A stretch of DNA of 64,000 nucleotides, from the NCBI RefSeq assembly GCF_019665765.1, contig NZ_CP081150.1, positions 1,860,001 through 1,924,000 of the forward strand. Direction: 5' to 3'. The notes under the pieces are model-generated. The model was not told the origin of the DNA. It worked only from the letters and a program-made list of their open reading frames with translations, and searched no databases. Below are positions 1 to 9,491 of this stretch, in pieces (position 1 is the first letter of the stretch; the number at the start of each line of letters is the position of its first letter). Source of the stretch: Deefgea tanakiae. Its GTDB lineage: Bacteria > Pseudomonadota > Gammaproteobacteria > Burkholderiales > Chitinibacteraceae. The position numbers and the translations under genes are program-made.

Positions 1-225
1 GTGGTGTTGGTCGGTGGGATTGGTGCACAACAGGCGAGCATTGATCAGCCCTTTTTCTTATTGGGTGCGGTGGGCTTTTCTTTTGTGTGGTTTTTTTCCT
101 TGGCCTTCGCAGCCAGCCAACTGAGTCCTTGGTTTGCCAAGCCGATGGCGTGGCGAATTTTAGATGGGCTGATTGCGCTGATGATGTTCGCAATTGGCGT
201 GTCTTTATTGCGCTCAATCTATTAA
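1..225 (+). CDS. argO: LysE/ArgO-family amino acid exporter, C-terminal part
   Basis: The reading frame is already open at base 1, so only the last 74 residues are present. They form two hydrophobic segments and contain a WFFSLAFAAS stretch and a WRILDGLIALMMF stretch, typical of the C-terminus of ArgO (LysE superfamily), an inner-membrane exporter of arginine and other basic amino acids. ArgP, the LysR regulator that controls argO in enterobacteria, lies at 3691-4578, which agrees with the assignment. The split between ArgO and another LysE-family exporter cannot be settled from this fragment. Confidence 0.75.
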   Translation: MVLVGGIGAQQASIDQPFFLLGAVGFSFVWFFSLAFAASQLSPWFAKPMAWRILDGLIALMMFAIGVSLLRSIY

Positions 226-281
226 AAATCGCTCAAAATTTAAGCAGACGATTTTTTATCTATCAAATCAGAGCCCTAACG

Positions 282-453
282 AAGTTACCCACAGCTTATG
301 CAGGTGAAACACCTTGCAATTGGGCATAAGTCGAACTATATGGCCTATTTTTTCACATCACCGATGCTACAAGCCTTGATTGCTGCGGGTTCAAGGACTT
401 AGCTAAGTTACCCACAGCTTGACCCGGTTTTTATCCACGCCAATTGGGGATAA
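282..453 (+). repeat. Duplicated intergenic module with DnaA-box-like 9-mers
   Basis: The 346-base gap between argO and the next gene holds no gene that I can support. It holds the 16-mer AAGTTACCCACAGCTT twice in direct orientation (282-297 and 405-420). Each copy is followed after 19-20 bases by CAATTGGGSATAA (317-329 and 441-453). TTACCCACA, TTATCCACG (431-439) and the complement of TTATCCCCA (445-453) resemble the DnaA box TTATCCACA. Whether DnaA binds is inference. Confidence 0.5.
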
Positions 454-571
454 CAAATTGAATACGGCGAAACACGATGCCTCGCCCAAGATTAGCCAGA
501 ATCACTAGCCAGCGGCTACACTAGCTACAATCACTCATCAGCTATCACAACGTATTTGAATAGGATGCATC

Positions 572-955
572 ATGAATTTAGAAAAGGTAATTTTTGGCTT
601 CTTTATTTTGCTGGCATTTACGCTTAATTTTGGTTTTGTGATTGGCGATATTGATGTCGCCCACCAGCATGATGTCAATGAGCTTTTTGCTGCGATTGTG
701 GTCAATTTAATTGCCACGGTGATTAAATTTGGTGACCGCACTCAAGTGGGTGCCTTGCATCTTGCGACCAGTTTAGTGGCCGACTTACAGCTAATCGCGG
801 CCGCTCTAGTCTGGTGGAATGCGCTTTATATTACGCAGTTGGGTTTGACGCCGGGCACCACGACAACCATCGTATCGTTGGCGGCAGGCGCGTTGGCTGC
901 TAATTTGGTATCGGTCATTTTGTTGATTGGCGAAACCTTGCAGCATCGCCGTTAA
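572..955 (+). CDS. Small membrane protein, DUF6394-like
   Basis: A 127-residue, strongly hydrophobic protein with about four membrane segments and few charged residues outside a short GDIDVAHQHDVNE loop and the basic C-terminus. It resembles the conserved DUF6394 membrane proteins; no biochemical role is known to me. It lies 31 bases upstream of a two-TM potassium channel gene on the same strand, so the two may be cotranscribed and it could be an accessory subunit (inference). The family name is from memory of its appearance. Confidence 0.65.
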   Translation: MNLEKVIFGFFILLAFTLNFGFVIGDIDVAHQHDVNELFAAIVVNLIATVIKFGDRTQVGALHLATSLVADLQLIAAALVWWNALYITQLGLTPGTTTTIVSLAAGALAANLVSVILLIGETLQHRR

Positions 956-986
956 GCCGTTCAATCGACAACACTGAGCGATCGCA

Positions 987-2735
987 ATGCCTAATATTTT
1001 TTTCTTGATGCTTCGGCGTTTACGTACGCCCATCATCACGCTCATTTTGATCTACGCAATTTCGGTCATGGGCTTGGTAATGATTCCTGGCGTGGATGAC
1101 CAAGGCCAGCCGTATCGCATGGATTTTTTCCACGCCTTTTATTTCATTAGCTATACCGCAACAACGATTGGCTTTGGTGAAATCCCTTACCCATTTACCA
1201 ATGCGCAGCGCATGTGGGTGGTGATTTGCATTTATTTGGCGGTCGTTGGCTGGACTTATGCACTGGGTTCTATTTTTGCCTTGTCACGCGACCAAGCCTT
1301 TGCCAAAGCGATGCAATACACGCGCTTTATTAATAAAGTTAAAAATTTCACTGAGCCTTTTTATCTCATCTGTGGTTACGGCCAAACTGGCCGTTTACTA
1401 TGCAAAGTACTAGATGAACAAAACATTCGATTTGTCGTCATCGACCTACGGGAAGAACGCATCAATGAAGTCGCGCTCGCAAACTATCATTTTGATGCGC
1501 CTTACCATGCTGGTGATGCAGGCAACCCAGAGCTACTCAAAATTGCAGGTCTGAGCCAACCGTATTGCAAAGGCGTACTCGGGATTACCGGCGATGAAAA
1601 CACTAATCTGGCTATTGCAATTAGTGCCTACGTGTTGCGCCCCAAGCTGCTGTCGATTTGTCGTAGTAAAAATCAAGCGATCAGCGACAATATGGCGTCG
1701 TTTGGCACTAATAAAGTGATTAATATGTTTGAGGCCGTGGGGGCGCAATTTCACTTGGCACTTCATGCGCCCACCGCTTCGCAGTTAAAAACAATTTTGT
1801 CTGACTTTCCCGGCAACCCGATTCCTGAGCCCATCGTGCCGCCCAAAGGCCATTGGGTGATTGTTGGGTATGGTCGATTTGGTCGGGCTGTGCATGCGGC
1901 TTTAAACTTAGAAGCAGAGATTACTGTCCATATCATCGACCCAGAACCGCAGCCCGAGTTGGATCCAAATGTTTTTCATCTGGCACTGGGCGTTGATGCC
2001 GCCTCACTGAAAGCGGCTGGCATCGAGCACGCCGTTGGCTTATTGGTAAGTCATGACCATGATGCTAATAATTTATCGGCAATTGCTACGGCACGCATAC
2101 TCAATCCCAATTTATTCATCGTGGCGCGGCAAAACTTAGCCAGCAATCATTTACTGTTTGAAGCCTTTAAACCTAATTTCACGTCGATTCGCAGTGAAGT
2201 CGTTGCACACGAAGCCCTCCGCGCGATGGCCAGCCCGATGCTGTCTCGCTTTGTGAATCGGCTCGAACATCAAGATGAAGCATGGGCGGCGGCGCTCACA
2301 CGCAAAGTAGAAGCCTTGTGCGAGCATCACATTCCAGATCACTGGAGCATCAAGCTCGACGCCAAAAACATCGCCGCTGTACATGCTTTTTTGGCTCGGC
2401 CAAGCCCTCATCTGCGGCTCAGTCATTTTGCCGATAGCGTACTCGAACACGGAAAGTCACTACGCTGCATCGCCTTGATGCGCCAACATGCCGGTGAAGA
2501 CATTCTTTTACCCAGTGACGACACTGAATTGAGCTTTGGTGATGAAATCCTCTTTATCGGCGATGATGATGCTTGGCAATCGCATGAAGCCATGTGCAGC
2601 GAAATTAGCATGCTTGAATACGCTCGCACCGGAAAAGAGCAACCACAAAGCTGGCTATTCCGCAAAATCGCCACATGGCGAGAAGTACGCGCCATGGGGC
2701 AAAGCATCAGCACCGAGACGATAAGCTCAGACTAA
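987..2735 (+). CDS. Two-TM potassium channel with two RCK/TrkA-N domains
   Basis: 582 residues. Membrane segments at about 13-33 and 75-97 flank a pore loop with the selectivity-filter-like sequence TTIGFGE (59-65). A first Rossmann/RCK domain begins at LICGYGQTGR (127-136) and a second at VIVGYGRFGR (about 293-301). A TrkA-C-like region lies near the end. This is the layout of an inner-membrane ligand-gated K+ channel in which nucleotide binding to the cytoplasmic RCK domains gates the pore. The filter is GFG, not GYG, a variation seen in some prokaryotic channels. The 3' end overlaps the convergent dehydrogenase gene by 9 bases. Confidence 0.85.
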   Translation: MPNIFFLMLRRLRTPIITLILIYAISVMGLVMIPGVDDQGQPYRMDFFHAFYFISYTATTIGFGEIPYPFTNAQRMWVVICIYLAVVGWTYALGSIFALSRDQAFAKAMQYTRFINKVKNFTEPFYLICGYGQTGRLLCKVLDEQNIRFVVIDLREERINEVALANYHFDAPYHAGDAGNPELLKIAGLSQPYCKGVLGITGDENTNLAIAISAYVLRPKLLSICRSKNQAISDNMASFGTNKVINMFEAVGAQFHLALHAPTASQLKTILSDFPGNPIPEPIVPPKGHWVIVGYGRFGRAVHAALNLEAEITVHIIDPEPQPELDPNVFHLALGVDAASLKAAGIEHAVGLLVSHDHDANNLSAIATARILNPNLFIVARQNLASNHLLFEAFKPNFTSIRSEVVAHEALRAMASPMLSRFVNRLEHQDEAWAAALTRKVEALCEHHIPDHWSIKLDAKNIAAVHAFLARPSPHLRLSHFADSVLEHGKSLRCIALMRQHAGEDILLPSDDTELSFGDEILFIGDDDAWQSHEAMCSEISMLEYARTGKEQPQSWLFRKIATWREVRAMGQSISTETISSD

Positions 2736-3677
2736 ATGCCGTGGCTGCCCGCGCAAGAAAGCATCGACATTACCAATCAATTGATCGGCCAGCGTTTGCA
2801 TAGTTTCGACACTGGCCCACGCCACATGCGGGGTGACAATGAAATTAGGCAACTGCACGTCAAGTAATACATTACCTGCGCGCGGCGGCTCAGTCACCAA
2901 CACATCAATCCCCGCCCCCGCAATCTGCCCTGCTTGCAAGGCAACCAATAATGCCGCTTCGTCGACCAAACCACCGCGAGCGGTGTTGATTAAAATCGCC
3001 GACTTTTTCATCTGCGCCAATTCAGTCGCGCCAATCAAGTTTTTCGTGCCTTCGGTCAAAGGGCAATGCAAGCTCATCACATCCGCGGTCGCCAAGGCTT
3101 CTTCCCAAGCCAGAAAACCAGGCCGAACCTGCGCTGCGCCTTTGCGCTCAACAAAAACCACCTCCATGCCAAACGCTCGCGCCAAGTTCGCCGTCGCCTG
3201 ACCGAGCGCGCCCGAACCGATGATTGCCATCCGGCTGCCCGCTAAATCATGCAGTGGCTCGGCAAACAGGCAAAATCCAGCCGCATCCTGCCATTCACCC
3301 GCCGCCAATCGTTGGCGATACGCCAAAAGTTGACGCCGCAAAGCCAGTATTAACATTAGGGTATGTTCTGCCACGCCATGAATAGCATAGTCTCGAATAT
3401 TACACACCCCCACCGTATATTCACGCGCCGCAGCAACGTCAATTTGGTTGTAGCCTGTCGCGGCGACCGCAATCAGTTTTAAATCGGGTAATTGCGCCAG
3501 CATGTCTCGCGTGATGGGGACTTTATTGGTGATTACCACCGTAGCGCCTTGCAATCGCTCAACCACGTCACAGGGCGAGGTTTGTGGATATGCAAGCCAG
3601 CGATGCGGCGCACTCACCGTGAGTAGCGGCACCGGCAAAGTCGCGGCGTCGAGAAATACAATTAGAGGTTCAGACAT
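2727..3677 (-). CDS. D-2-hydroxyacid dehydrogenase (glycerate dehydrogenase type)
   Basis: 316 residues, the usual length of the family. It has an N-terminal substrate domain, an NAD-binding motif IIGSGALGQ, and the three catalytic signatures in order: Arg in NTARGGLVDE, Glu in VTEPP and His in TPHVAWAS. The family reduces 2-keto acids to D-2-hydroxyacids with NADH. The nearest well-known relative by overall look is HprA (hydroxypyruvate/glyoxylate reductase), but substrate specificity cannot be read from the sequence. It is 13 bases downstream of argP on the same strand, so readthrough from argP is likely. Confidence 0.85.
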   Translation of the reverse strand: MSEPLIVFLDAATLPVPLLTVSAPHRWLAYPQTSPCDVVERLQGATVVITNKVPITRDMLAQLPDLKLIAVAATGYNQIDVAAAREYTVGVCNIRDYAIHGVAEHTLMLILALRRQLLAYRQRLAAGEWQDAAGFCLFAEPLHDLAGSRMAIIGSGALGQATANLARAFGMEVVFVERKGAAQVRPGFLAWEEALATADVMSLHCPLTEGTKNLIGATELAQMKKSAILINTARGGLVDEAALLVALQAGQIAGAGIDVLVTEPPRAGNVLLDVQLPNFIVTPHVAWASVETMQTLADQLIGNVDAFLRGQPRHLV

Positions 3678-3690
3678 CGTTTCTATTCAC

Positions 3691-4578
3691 TCAATCAGAA
3701 TTAAAATGCGCAGCAGCAAACTGGGCTATGGCTTGCGTGAGCAGCACCGCCGGCCGCGTTTGCCGTGCCCAATGATGCCAATACAGCGGCACGCTAGCGC
3801 TTAATGCGCTCAATGCTTTCATCCGCCCCGCCGCAATATCCGCCTGCGCTTGCGCCCAAGGCACAACGGCATAGGCCAAACCCGCCTGCGCCGCCGCATA
3901 CAGAGCGTGACTTTCAGGTATCACAAAACACGGATATTGCTCTTCGAGCAAAGAAAACTGCTCCCGCAGCATTCGGCGATGCAAACTTTCTTTGCGGCCG
4001 TAGACCGCTGCCGGTGCTGCCGCCAAAGTGGCGGCGTTGATGCCGTCGACAAAATACTGCGCAATGAATTCAGTATTCGCCACGCCAATATATGGCAATT
4101 GACCCAAAGGTATCGAACCGCAGCCAGCAACTGACAATGGCTGCGTACTAATACACCCAAGCACCTCACCCGAGCGCAATAAATCGAGCGTATACGCTTC
4201 GTCATCAATCACGCATTCGAGTAATAATTTGGCCTGCATTAAATTGGGCGCTAGCGCCGCAATCAGCCCAATCGCCAAACTATCCGCGGTAATCCCTACC
4301 CGCAAAGTCGTCAAAGTCGCTGATGCAACTTCATTGTCTTGCGCAAAATCGTTTTCCAATAAACGCACTTGCCGTACATGGGCGAGTAATTTCTCCCCGG
4401 TGGCCGTTGCGCGCAGCGGATTTTCCCGCCGTAGCAAAACCTCACCGTGACGCTCTTCTAATTGGCGAATCCGTTGCGAAATCGCCGATGGCGTCAAATG
4501 CAAGCGTTTGGCCGCCGCATCAAAGCTGCCACAGCGCAAAATCATATCCAGTGCTTCAAGTAGTTTGTAATCAAACAT
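3691..4578 (-). CDS. argP: LysR-type regulator ArgP (IciA)
   Basis: 295 residues from the chosen start (MFDYKLLEAL). An in-frame ATG 30 bases upstream adds ten residues not expected in the family. The N-terminal winged HTH contains DAAAKRLHLTPSAISQRIRQ, followed by an LysR effector domain. ArgP senses arginine and lysine and activates the exporter argO in E. coli. A partial argO-like gene lies about 3.5 kb upstream in this window, so the regulator-target pair is kept nearby. The gene is divergent from pdxJ, with about 150 bases between them that would hold both promoters. Confidence 0.85.
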   Translation of the reverse strand: MFDYKLLEALDMILRCGSFDAAAKRLHLTPSAISQRIRQLEERHGEVLLRRENPLRATATGEKLLAHVRQVRLLENDFAQDNEVASATLTTLRVGITADSLAIGLIAALAPNLMQAKLLLECVIDDEAYTLDLLRSGEVLGCISTQPLSVAGCGSIPLGQLPYIGVANTEFIAQYFVDGINAATLAAAPAAVYGRKESLHRRMLREQFSLLEEQYPCFVIPESHALYAAAQAGLAYAVVPWAQAQADIAAGRMKALSALSASVPLYWHHWARQTRPAVLLTQAIAQFAAAHFNSD

Positions 4579-4735
4579 AGCGTTAAGACCAAAGTGCTCA
4601 CCTGACATTGTGCCTTGCGTGAAAACTTTTGTGCGGCTCCTTAAGCGAAATTAATGGGGGAGCAGAATTTATTGTTTTACCACGATTTAACAATCTGTTT
4701 GAATAGCGAACTTAGATTATCCGCCGAGCATTGCC

Positions 4736-5473
4736 ATGACCATACTGTCGATTAATATCAATAAAATTGCCTTACTGCGCAATTCTCGTGGCCGCAATTA
4801 CCCCGATGTACGCGCTTTTGCTGAGCGTTGCCTCGATTTGGGTGCGGGCGGCATCACGCTGCACCCACGCCCCGACCAACGTCACGCAAGATATTCGGAT
4901 GTCACCGAGCTGGGCGCATTGTGTGAGTCACGCGGTGTTGAGCTCAATGTTGAAGGCTACCCAACGCCTGAATTTTTAGACGTCGTCAAAGCCAATCGCC
5001 CTGCACAATGCACGCTCGTGCCGGATGCGCCCGATCAAGTGACATCTGATCACGGCTGGGATTTACAAAAAGACGGCGATTTTTTACGCCCGATTTTGGC
5101 CGAACTCAAAGCCCTTGGTATTCGAACTAGCTTATTTATCGATTACGACACACAAGACATGGCACTGGCCAAAGCACTCGGCGCCGACCGAGTCGAGCTG
5201 TATACCGAGCCGTATGCCGAGCACTTTGCAACGCCACAAGGCGAAGCGATTTTTGCTGGCTTTATCGCCGCAGCCCAACGCGCCCAAGACGCAGGTTTGG
5301 AAGTGAACGCTGGGCATGATCTGAATCTGCAAAATTTGGCGAAATTTTTAACCATTCCGAATATTGTCGAAGTCTCCATCGGCCATGCGGTGATTGTGGA
5401 ATGCCTTGAATCAGGCATCACTGATGTCCTACGCCAATACGTAGAAATCTGCCGACCAAAAATATCAAATTAA
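4736..5473 (+). CDS. pdxJ: Pyridoxine 5'-phosphate synthase
   Basis: 245 residues, full length for PdxJ. The conserved N-terminal block (INKIALLRNSRG) and the GAGGITLHPRPDQRHA block are present, as are the later TSLFIDYD and ELYTEPYAEHF segments. PdxJ condenses 1-deoxy-D-xylulose 5-phosphate with 3-amino-1-hydroxyacetone 1-phosphate to make pyridoxine 5'-phosphate, the last ring-forming step of DXP-dependent vitamin B6 synthesis, in the cytoplasm. It is followed after 32 bases by a PLP-dependent decarboxylase gene, which may share its transcript. Confidence 0.95.
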   Translation: MTILSININKIALLRNSRGRNYPDVRAFAERCLDLGAGGITLHPRPDQRHARYSDVTELGALCESRGVELNVEGYPTPEFLDVVKANRPAQCTLVPDAPDQVTSDHGWDLQKDGDFLRPILAELKALGIRTSLFIDYDTQDMALAKALGADRVELYTEPYAEHFATPQGEAIFAGFIAAAQRAQDAGLEVNAGHDLNLQNLAKFLTIPNIVEVSIGHAVIVECLESGITDVLRQYVEICRPKISN

Positions 5474-5505
5474 ACAATTATCAAAATAATAAATAGGACA
5501 TCACT

Positions 5506-6738
5506 GTGAAGCCACTTAACGCAGCGCAAACCATTGCCATCGCCCAGCAGTTTGGCACCCCAGTTTGGACTTACGACGCAGCCACAATTCGCGCGCGCAT
5601 TGCTCAGCTCAAAATGTTCGACACGATTCGTTTTGCGCAAAAAGCCAACTCCAACATTCACATTCTCAAATTGATGCGCGAGCAAGGCGTGAAAGTCGAT
5701 TCAGTCTCGCTCGGTGAAATCGAACGCGCAATTGCCGCGGGTTTTGCGACGGGCGCTGACGCAGATGACATCGTATTTACCGCCGACTTACTTGATCGTG
5801 CGACTTTAGCGCGGGTCGTCGAGCTCGATATCCAAGTCAACTGCGGCAGTCCACAAATGCTAGAGCAATTGGGTGAAGCACATCCTGGACACCGCGTTTG
5901 GTTGCGCGTGAATCCAGGTTTTGGTCACGGCCACAGCCAAAAAACCAATACTGGCGGCGAGCAAAGCAAGCATGGGATTTGGCACGAACAAATCCCAGAG
6001 GCATTGGCGTTGATTGAAAAATACAATCTCGATCTGGTTGGCCTGCACATGCACATCGGTTCGGGCGTGGATTACAGCCATTTGCAAGAAGTCTGTGCGG
6101 CGATGGTGGCGCAAGTCAAACAATCGGGGCGTGATATTCGGGCAATTTCAGCGGGAGGCGGTTTGTCGATTCCTTACCGCCTTGGTGGTGAAGCCATCGA
6201 CACAGCGCATTACTTCAATCTGTGGGATGCGGCACGCAATGAAATCGCAGCTCATCTGGGCCATGCTGTTCACCTTGAAATCGAGCCAGGCCGTTTCCTC
6301 GTTGCAGAAAGCGGCAAATTAATTGCTGAAGTTCGTGCCAAGAAAGACGTTGGCAACAATCATTTCGTCTTGGTCGACGCCGGTTTTTCTGATTTGATGC
6401 GCCCAGCGATGTACGGCAGTTACCACGAAATCAGTCTGCTTCGTGCGGATGGCTCAGAGGCTGGCGGAGAAACCCGCCCTACCGTGTTGGCTGGACCACT
6501 GTGCGAATCTGGCGACGTCTTTACACAAGAAGAAGGCGGCGTGGTAACACCACGCGATTTAGCCGCTGCCGAGATCGGCGATTTTGTCGTGCTGCATGAT
6601 ACGGGGGCCTACGGAGCCAGCATGTCGAGCAACTACAATACGCGCCCGCTGATTGCCGAAGTATTACTTGATGGCGAAGCAATCCAACAGATTCGTCGTC
6701 GCCAAACGATAGCCGAATTGTTAGCGCTTGAGTTGTAA
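5506..6738 (+). CDS. lysA: Diaminopimelate decarboxylase (fold type III, PLP)
   Basis: 410 residues from a GTG start preceded by AGGA seven bases upstream. The alanine-racemase-like N-terminal barrel carries the PLP lysine in RFAQKANSN (Lys46) and HMHIGSG. The C-terminal domain has the substrate motifs LCESGDVF and DTGAYGASMSSNYNTRP. It should decarboxylate meso-diaminopimelate to L-lysine, the last step of lysine synthesis. Related decarboxylases acting on other diamino acids share this layout, so the exact substrate is known only by similarity. A good terminator follows. Confidence 0.85.
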   Translation: MKPLNAAQTIAIAQQFGTPVWTYDAATIRARIAQLKMFDTIRFAQKANSNIHILKLMREQGVKVDSVSLGEIERAIAAGFATGADADDIVFTADLLDRATLARVVELDIQVNCGSPQMLEQLGEAHPGHRVWLRVNPGFGHGHSQKTNTGGEQSKHGIWHEQIPEALALIEKYNLDLVGLHMHIGSGVDYSHLQEVCAAMVAQVKQSGRDIRAISAGGGLSIPYRLGGEAIDTAHYFNLWDAARNEIAAHLGHAVHLEIEPGRFLVAESGKLIAEVRAKKDVGNNHFVLVDAGFSDLMRPAMYGSYHEISLLRADGSEAGGETRPTVLAGPLCESGDVFTQEEGGVVTPRDLAAAEIGDFVVLHDTGAYGASMSSNYNTRPLIAEVLLDGEAIQQIRRRQTIAELLALEL

Positions 6739-6778
6739 AGCGGAATAATTAACAAGCACTTTCATTGTAATTACACGC

Positions 6779-6812
6779 AATAGGCGACACAATCTGTGTT
6801 GCCTATTTTTTT
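6779..6812 (+). terminator. Rho-independent terminator after lysA
   Basis: Stem AATAGGCGACACA (6779-6791) pairs with TGTGTTGCCTATT (6795-6807), with one G-U pair and a 3-base loop, followed by a run of T. Confidence 0.85.
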
Positions 6813-6931
6813 AAACGATCAATTTGCCCTCCAAATCAGTGAACAGTTGTCATACGCCAAGCTGGCTATTGCCAGCGCGACAAAAGACACGCCGTGATTA
6901 AAGACTATGGGGCAACTTCCAAGGGAACTGC

Positions 6932-8131
6932 ATGATTACTATCGGCGGATACGGCACGCTTGTCGCGGCCTCACTCGTGCTACTTTTTGGCCGCGTGCTG
7001 GTCGAAAAAACAGCACCACTCAAAGCATTTACTATTCCAGAACCCGTTGCCGGCGGTTTGGTGGTGGCCTTACTCATGTTGCTCGCACAGCAAGTCGCTG
7101 GCTTCACCGTAAAATTTGATACCTCATTGCAAACACCATTGATGCTGGCCTTCTTTGCCACCATTGGTCTATCGGCTAATCTGGCTAGCCTAAAAGCGGG
7201 TGGCAGTGTAATGATCAAATTTCTTGGCGTTGTGCTAGGGCTTTTGATCATGCAAAACGTCATCGGGATTAGTTTAGCCAAACTACTTGGACTCGAAGGC
7301 CATCTAGGCTTGCTAGCGGGTTCAATTACCTTATCAGGCGGTCACGGTACGGGCGCGGCGTGGAGTAGCGTATTTAGCGAACGCTTTGGCATTCAAGGCG
7401 CAACCGAGCTGGCAATGGCCTGTGCCACTTTCGGTCTGGTGCTCGGCGGCTTAATTGGCGGCCCCGTGGCTAAATTTTTAATGCGCAAAGTAAACGCCCC
7501 CGGTGCCTCTCACAATCAAGATCAAGCACCAACGGGATTTGAAGAGCCACAAGCAACGCGCCTAATTACCGTTAATTCATTTATTGAGTCGCTAGCCTTA
7601 ATTGCTCTAAGCTTAGCTGGTGGTCAAATGCTGTCTGAGACCCTAGCAGGCAGCGCATTTGAGCTACCTACCTTTGTCTGCGTACTCTTCATTGGCGTTT
7701 TACTGCGCAATGTTCTAGGGGGCTTAGGCTGGTATCAAGTATTTGAACGTGAAATCTCAGTGCTGGGTAATGTTAGCTTGGCACTATTTCTGGCAATGGC
7801 TTTAATGACTTTACGTCTGTGGGAATTGGCGCACTTGGCCCTACCAATTTTACTCATTCTGAGCGTACAAGCTGTTGCGATGGCTGCTTACGCCATCTTT
7901 GTGACCTTCCGCGTGATGGGCAAAAACTACGATGCCGTCGTGCTTGCGGCCGGTCATTGCGGCTTTGGCCTTGGCGCAACACCAACAGCGATTGCCAATA
8001 TGCAAGCGGTGACCCATCGTTTTGGCCCATCGCACTTGGCCTTTATTGTGGTGCCTATGGTCGGCGCATTCTTTATCGATATCGCCAACGCCATCGTCAT
8101 CAAACTATTTATGGCATTGCCGATTTATTAA
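6932..8131 (+). CDS. gltS: Sodium/glutamate symporter
   Basis: 399 residues, almost entirely hydrophobic with about ten membrane segments, and the two inverted-repeat halves typical of GltS. Family blocks such as SGGHGTGAAWSSVF and CGFGLGATPTAIANMQ (glycine-rich re-entrant segments) are present. GltS imports L-glutamate with Na+ across the inner membrane. Length matches E. coli GltS closely. The gene is preceded by the lysA terminator and appears monocistronic. Confidence 0.93.
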   Translation: MITIGGYGTLVAASLVLLFGRVLVEKTAPLKAFTIPEPVAGGLVVALLMLLAQQVAGFTVKFDTSLQTPLMLAFFATIGLSANLASLKAGGSVMIKFLGVVLGLLIMQNVIGISLAKLLGLEGHLGLLAGSITLSGGHGTGAAWSSVFSERFGIQGATELAMACATFGLVLGGLIGGPVAKFLMRKVNAPGASHNQDQAPTGFEEPQATRLITVNSFIESLALIALSLAGGQMLSETLAGSAFELPTFVCVLFIGVLLRNVLGGLGWYQVFEREISVLGNVSLALFLAMALMTLRLWELAHLALPILLILSVQAVAMAAYAIFVTFRVMGKNYDAVVLAAGHCGFGLGATPTAIANMQAVTHRFGPSHLAFIVVPMVGAFFIDIANAIVIKLFMALPIY

Positions 8132-8353
8132 TTAGATTGGTCAAGCAAACCGCAGCTGCCAGACAAAACACATGGTTTATCTAGCAGCTGCGAAATTCGA
8201 TACAGCCAAAACGATAGGCAAAGCATGTATCTACCTGTAGACATTATTAAATATAACCTTACAAGCAATACCCAAGTACACAGCAAATCGGACTGAAGTC
8301 GCGGCCTGCAATGATATAATGAGTGCATTCAATCTATTACCGTGCAGCTCATC

Positions 8354-9337
8354 ATGTCCAACACCACTTCGATCCCCGACCTTAGCCAAGCCCTCACACT
8401 ATTGCGTGCCGGTGAACTAGTCGGCATCCCTACCGAAACTGTGTATGGACTCGCTGCCGATGCCAGCCAACCCGCAGCTGTAGCCAAAATATTCGCCGCC
8501 AAAGGCCGCCCTAATGATCATCCGGTGATCGTGCACATCGCGGGTGTTGAGCAGCTAACAGACTGGGCACAAAACATCCCCGATTCAGCCTATCAGCTCG
8601 CCGAAGCATTTTGGCCAGGCCCGCTCACGCTGATTTTGGAGCGACAAGCCCATGTTAGCGATTCGGTAACTGGCGGACAAAATACTGTCGGCCTGCGCGC
8701 GCCAGCACACCCGATCACGCATGAGTTGTTGCGCCAATTTGGTGGCGGCCTAGCGGCCCCCAGCGCGAACCAATTCGGCCACGTTAGCCCTACGACGGCA
8801 GAGCATGTTCGCCACGAATTTACGGATGATCAACTAAAACTCATTTTAGATGGCGGCGCCTGCCACGTTGGCGTTGAATCAACGATTGTTAGTTTGGTCG
8901 GCGGCGTTGCCAAGCTCTTACGCCCTGGCGGCATTTCACGTGCCGCGATTGAAACAGTGCTCGGCACCGCAATTGAGCATCACACCGACCAAGCCAGTGC
9001 CCAGCAGCGCGTATCAGGATTGCTTGATTCGCACTACGCACCTCGTACACCATTGCTGCTCGGTTCTCTGTCAGCGCTGTTACAAGTGGCCAGCCGAGAG
9101 CATTCAAATGGCAAAAAAGTGGTATTACTCACACAAGAGGAAAATACAACGATTGCATATCCGCAGCACAAAATGCCCAATAACCCAACCGCCTACGCCC
9201 AAGAAATTTACGCAACTTTACGTCGACTAGACCAAGAGCAATTTGATCTCTTACTCCTAGAAACACCGCCGCAAGGCGCGGAATGGCTCGCAATTCATGA
9301 TCGAATCAATCGTGCAGCGCAGCAAAAACTAAATTAA
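8354..9337 (+). CDS. L-threonylcarbamoyladenylate synthase, Sua5 type
   Basis: About 327 residues. The N-terminal YrdC domain has the motifs GIPTETVYGLAADA, KGRPNDHPVIVH and SANQFGHVSPT. A C-terminal Sua5 domain follows, so this is the two-domain form and not the short TsaC. The enzyme makes threonylcarbamoyl-AMP from threonine, bicarbonate and ATP for the t6A modification of ANN-decoding tRNAs. I prefer the ATG at 8354; a GTG at 8342 in frame would add four residues. Confidence 0.92.
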   Translation: MSNTTSIPDLSQALTLLRAGELVGIPTETVYGLAADASQPAAVAKIFAAKGRPNDHPVIVHIAGVEQLTDWAQNIPDSAYQLAEAFWPGPLTLILERQAHVSDSVTGGQNTVGLRAPAHPITHELLRQFGGGLAAPSANQFGHVSPTTAEHVRHEFTDDQLKLILDGGACHVGVESTIVSLVGGVAKLLRPGGISRAAIETVLGTAIEHHTDQASAQQRVSGLLDSHYAPRTPLLLGSLSALLQVASREHSNGKKVVLLTQEENTTIAYPQHKMPNNPTAYAQEIYATLRRLDQEQFDLLLLETPPQGAEWLAIHDRINRAAQQKLN

Positions 9338-9491
9338 TTTTGCGACAACAGTGCGTACTGTCACACTTCCTTACCGCTCATCCTGTCAGCAAGACCGCTC
9401 CTCTTTCCTTCACCAAGTGGTCTTGCTCGCAGTAAGTAAATACCTTTACTATCCCAACTAAACATACCAAACACCCAGCACAGGCTCGCCC

